NCBI GenBank assembly: GCA_045592485.1
Contig: JAZNUS010000219.1
Coordinates: 1 to 6,329 of the forward strand
Source of the DNA: RGIG1828 sp045592485
Lineage (GTDB): Bacteria > Bacillota > Clostridia > UMGS1810
Length of the DNA stretch: 6,329 bases
Direction: 5' to 3'
The notes below the pieces were generated by a model. That model was not told the origin of the DNA. It saw only the letters and a program-made list of their open reading frames with translations, and made no database searches. The stretch's first letter is position 1. Every line of letters starts with the position of its first letter. Of this stretch, positions 4,703-6,329 are shown one piece after another. The translations under genes were made by a program, and so were the position numbers.

Positions 4703-5671
4703 ATGATTTTGAATTTAAGATTATTTGATGCAAATCCCAACACCACAAACGATTCCGGGCTTTCTGCCGAAATGAGAACCTACTACAGCGACTATCTCAT
4801 TGACAATGCAAAGCCCAATCTTGTTCACGACCAGTTCGGTCAGAAACATCCCATCCCCAAAAACGGCGGTAAAACAATTCAGTTCAGAAAATTTGTTCCC
4901 TTCACCAAGGCTACAAGCCCCCTCACAGAAGGCGTAACACCCGACGGCGGTTCACTTTCCGTAACCCAGGTTAATGCAACTGTTGACCAGTATGGTTACT
5001 ATGTAACAATTTCCGATATGCTTATGCTCACTGCCATCGACAACACACTTGTTGAAACCACAAAGCTTCTCGGTTCTCAGGCAGGTTCAACTCTTGATAC
5101 AATCACAAGAGAGGTTTTAAACGGCGGTACAAGCGTTATGTATGCCGGAGGCAAGGAAGCCAGAGAAGCACTTGATGAAAATTCAAAGCTTACTGTTGAC
5201 GATATTTTCAAAGCGGCAAGATTCCTGAAAACTCAGAATGCTCCCAAAATCAACGGAAGCTATGTGGCAATTATTCACCCCGATGTTGCCTACGACCTTA
5301 TGCGTGATGATGAATGGATAGATGTTCATAAATACAGTGCTGCTTCCGAAATTTTTGAAGGTGAAATCGGCAAGCTTGCAGGTGTAAGATTTGTTGAAAG
5401 CACCGAAGCCAAAATTTTTGCAGGTGAAGGCTCAGGCGACAGAGATGTGTATTCAACACTTGTTCTCGGTGCCAATGCCTACGGCGTGACAGAGGTCAGC
5501 GGCGGAGGTCTTCAGCACATTGTTAAACAGCTTGGCTCAGGGGGAACCGCAGACCCTCTTAATCAGAGAGCAACAGCAGGCTGGAAGGGTACAAAAACCG
5601 CTGAACGACTTGTTGAAAACTATATGATAAGAATTGAGAGTGCTTCAAGCTTTGAAAGCGGCGAGAACTGA
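4703..5671 (+). CDS. N4-gp56 family major capsid protein
   Basis: A 322-residue protein of the N4-gp56 capsid family (HK97-like fold), the building block of an icosahedral shell. Recognisable family segments: GLSAEMRTYYSDYLIDNAKPNLVHDQFGQ (19-47), GGKTIQFRKFVPF (55-67) then TSPLTEGVTPDG (71-82), VDQYGYYVTISDMLMLTAID (94-113), GSYVAIIHPDVAYDLMRDDEWID (185-207), GEIGKLAGVRFVES (220-233) and the C-terminal NQRATAGWKGTKTAERLVENYMIRIESAS (287-315). Its length is normal for the family and no frame break is visible, so it looks functional. AAGGAG (4691-4696) lies six bases before ATG, a near-ideal site suited to high expression. It ends in tandem stops TGA-TAA. It lies between the scaffold gene and a small accessory gene, the usual phage order, but without portal or terminase in the window. 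Confidence 0.93.
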   Translation: MILNLRLFDANPNTTNDSGLSAEMRTYYSDYLIDNAKPNLVHDQFGQKHPIPKNGGKTIQFRKFVPFTKATSPLTEGVTPDGGSLSVTQVNATVDQYGYYVTISDMLMLTAIDNTLVETTKLLGSQAGSTLDTITREVLNGGTSVMYAGGKEAREALDENSKLTVDDIFKAARFLKTQNAPKINGSYVAIIHPDVAYDLMRDDEWIDVHKYSAASEIFEGEIGKLAGVRFVESTEAKIFAGEGSGDRDVYSTLVLGANAYGVTEVSGGGLQHIVKQLGSGGTADPLNQRATAGWKGTKTAERLVENYMIRIESASSFESGEN

Positions 5672-5695
5672 TAACAGGTAAGGGAGGATATATAT

Positions 5696-5971
5696 ATGTC
5701 TAAACAAACAACCAAAACAAATGACACAACCAAGGATAAGGGCTATTATTCAGAGCTTGTAAAGGTCAAGCTTTTCAAAGACAACGACAGATACAAAGAA
5801 GATGTCTTTGTGGCAGTTAACGGCGTGGGTATGATTGTTCCCAGAGGCAAGGAAGTGGAGATTCCCCGTAAATATGCCATTGCTCTTAAAAACAGTGAGA
5901 CTCAGGACAGCTTTGCGGCAGACCATGCCTCGGAGCTTGCAAAAAACGCTCAGGCACCCGAGCTTAACTGA
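5696..5971 (+). CDS. Small capsid-cassette protein, possible head accessory, function unknown
   Basis: A 91-residue protein with a polar, threonine/lysine-rich start (1-15) and a compact beta-rich core (19-57, VKVKLFKDNDRYKEDVFVAVNGVGMIVPRGKEVEIP). A short helix (58-66, KYAIALKNS) and an alanine-rich tail follow. Proteins of this kind, with the phrase KLFKDxxxYxxDVFVAVNG and a PRGKEVEIP strand, often follow capsid genes in clostridial phages. A role on the shell or at the head-tail joint is possible, but is inference from position. ATG follows GGGAGG by eight bases, 24 bp after the capsid stop, and it ends in tandem stops TGA-TAA. It is the last gene of the cassette, since terminator-like hairpins begin 20 bp later. 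Confidence 0.78.
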   Translation: MSKQTTKTNDTTKDKGYYSELVKVKLFKDNDRYKEDVFVAVNGVGMIVPRGKEVEIPRKYAIALKNSETQDSFAADHASELAKNAQAPELN

Positions 5972-5990
5972 TAAAATTTAAAACAAACAG

Positions 5991-6011
5991 CTTCAGTGAC
6001 CAACACTGAAG
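5991..6011. repeat. Perfect 8 bp hairpin in the capsid cassette 3' region
   Basis: CTTCAGTG (5991-5998) pairs with CACTGAAG (6004-6011) around the loop ACCAA. The loop and right arm (ACCAACACTGAAGA, 5999-6012) recur exactly at 1922-1935, there without the left arm. No T run follows, so it is more likely a stabilising or repeat-derived hairpin than a terminator. Confidence 0.6.
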
Positions 6012-6014
6012 AGT

Positions 6015-6099
6015 AACACAAAACCCCCGGCATCGAAAATTGCACCAACCACTTATTTTTGGCGATTCGAGCGATGTGTTCGGGGGTTTTGTGTTTTTG
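6015..6099 (+). terminator. Terminator of the capsid cassette, with an unusually long structured loop
   Basis: AACACAAAACCCCCG (6015-6029) pairs perfectly with CGGGGGTTTTGTGTT (6081-6095), followed by TTTGT. The 51-base loop can fold further: CATCG (6031-6035) with CGATG (6072-6076) and a bulged TCGAA/TTCGA region inside. The G-run stem and T-rich end should stop transcription efficiently. The left arm carries AAAA, giving some activity on the other strand. Confidence 0.75.
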
Positions 6100-6186
6100 T
6101 TGAGGAAGGCGGTAAATCGGGGTTTATCGGGGAGTTATTACAGAAACACTTGAGGAAACTTTTTATAATCACGCAGTTCTTTCCAC

Positions 6187-6329
6187 TCGAATTTCAATAA
6201 CAACCCTTTCTTTGTCTGACCGCCTTCGACTCCGGCACTCAGCCGTCGGCTCAGGCTAAATCCGAAGCACAGCAACGGAAAATGATTGCTTCGGATTTTC
6301 AGAGTCGAAATGGCTGTTATTGAAAACGA
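6187..6329. repeat. Nested inverted-repeat element, MITE-like or structured RNA, reaching the window edge
   Basis: The ends are imperfect inverted repeats: TCGAATTTCAATAACA (6187-6202) and TGTTATTGAAAACGA (6315-6329), with 11 perfect pairs plus three outer pairs. Inside lie TTCGACTC/GAGTCGAA (6225-6232/6302-6309), AAATCCGAAGCA/TGCTTCGGATTT (6258-6269/6287-6298) and a small AGCCG-T-CGGCT (6241-6251). These nest into one long branched hairpin of 143 bases. No transposase is visible. A minus-strand frame of 63 codons runs from the window edge to a stop at 6138-6140, but is probably a by-product. The stretch 6100-6186 before the element shows no gene and no clear signal. Confidence 0.6.

Noticed and set aside
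4088..4748. Minus-strand frames of 63 and 113 codons antisense to the scaffold gene
   Set aside because: They are shadows of the strongly coding scaffold gene.
2160..5971. Cyclophilin as cargo of the capsid shell
   Set aside because: The enzyme has an N-terminal membrane segment and is transcribed on the opposite strand from its own promoter; no cargo tag can be seen.
6113..6133. Short direct repeat AAATCGGGG / TTTATCGGGG
   Set aside because: Only two imperfect copies of about nine bases; not enough to call an iteron or operator.
6138..6329. 63-codon minus-strand frame open to the right edge, including FGFSLSRRLSAGVEGG
   Set aside because: Most of it runs through the nested inverted repeat, whose pairing explains the sequence better; the start cannot be seen. 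I leave it open as a possible partial gene with low confidence.

Overview
The window looks like chromosomal DNA of a low-to-mid GC Gram-positive anaerobe of class Clostridia, plausibly the Oscillospiraceae/Ruminococcaceae group. This rests on strong AGGAGG-type ribosome binding sites, sigma-A-like promoters, an N4-gp56-type capsid gene of the kind common in clostridial prophages, and several intergenic palindromic repeats. The taxonomic call is inference; no marker gene is present.

Layout, left to right. (1) 1-451: the right end of a tandem array of a 213-214 bp non-coding unit. Each unit has perfectly complementary 17-nt ends, internal hairpins and its own intrinsic terminator. (2) 455-1042: a divergent pair, a small XRE-type repressor (minus) and a zinc-ribbon protein with a membrane-embedded C-terminus (plus). 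They share an 81 bp intergenic region with overlapping -35 boxes and two similar operator-like repeats, one in the spacer of each promoter. (3) 1174-1836: a CPBP/CAAX-type intramembrane protease homologue with its own promoter. (4) 1837-2159: a strong hairpin terminator and two 83 bp tandem repeats, with no gene. (5) 2160-3484, minus strand: a two-gene operon, a membrane-anchored protein of unknown function followed by a membrane-anchored cyclophilin-type peptidyl-prolyl isomerase, behind a near-consensus promoter. (6) 3777-5971, plus strand: an intact three-gene capsid cassette of scaffolding protein, N4-gp56-family major capsid protein and a small accessory protein. (7) 5975-6329: a small hairpin, a strong long-loop terminator, and a nested inverted-repeat element that ends at the window edge.

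How the parts work together. The XRE protein probably represses both itself and the zinc-ribbon membrane protein. The cyclophilin probably folds proteins at the outer face of the membrane, with its operon partner. The capsid cassette is the most notable item. It has the proteins needed to build a shell, but no terminase, portal, tail, integrase or lysis gene lies beside it in the window. It is bounded by a divergent host-type operon on the left and by a strong terminator 43 bp after its last gene. It could be a prophage remnant or part of a satellite, but intact frames and a self-contained transcription unit leave open a domesticated shell.
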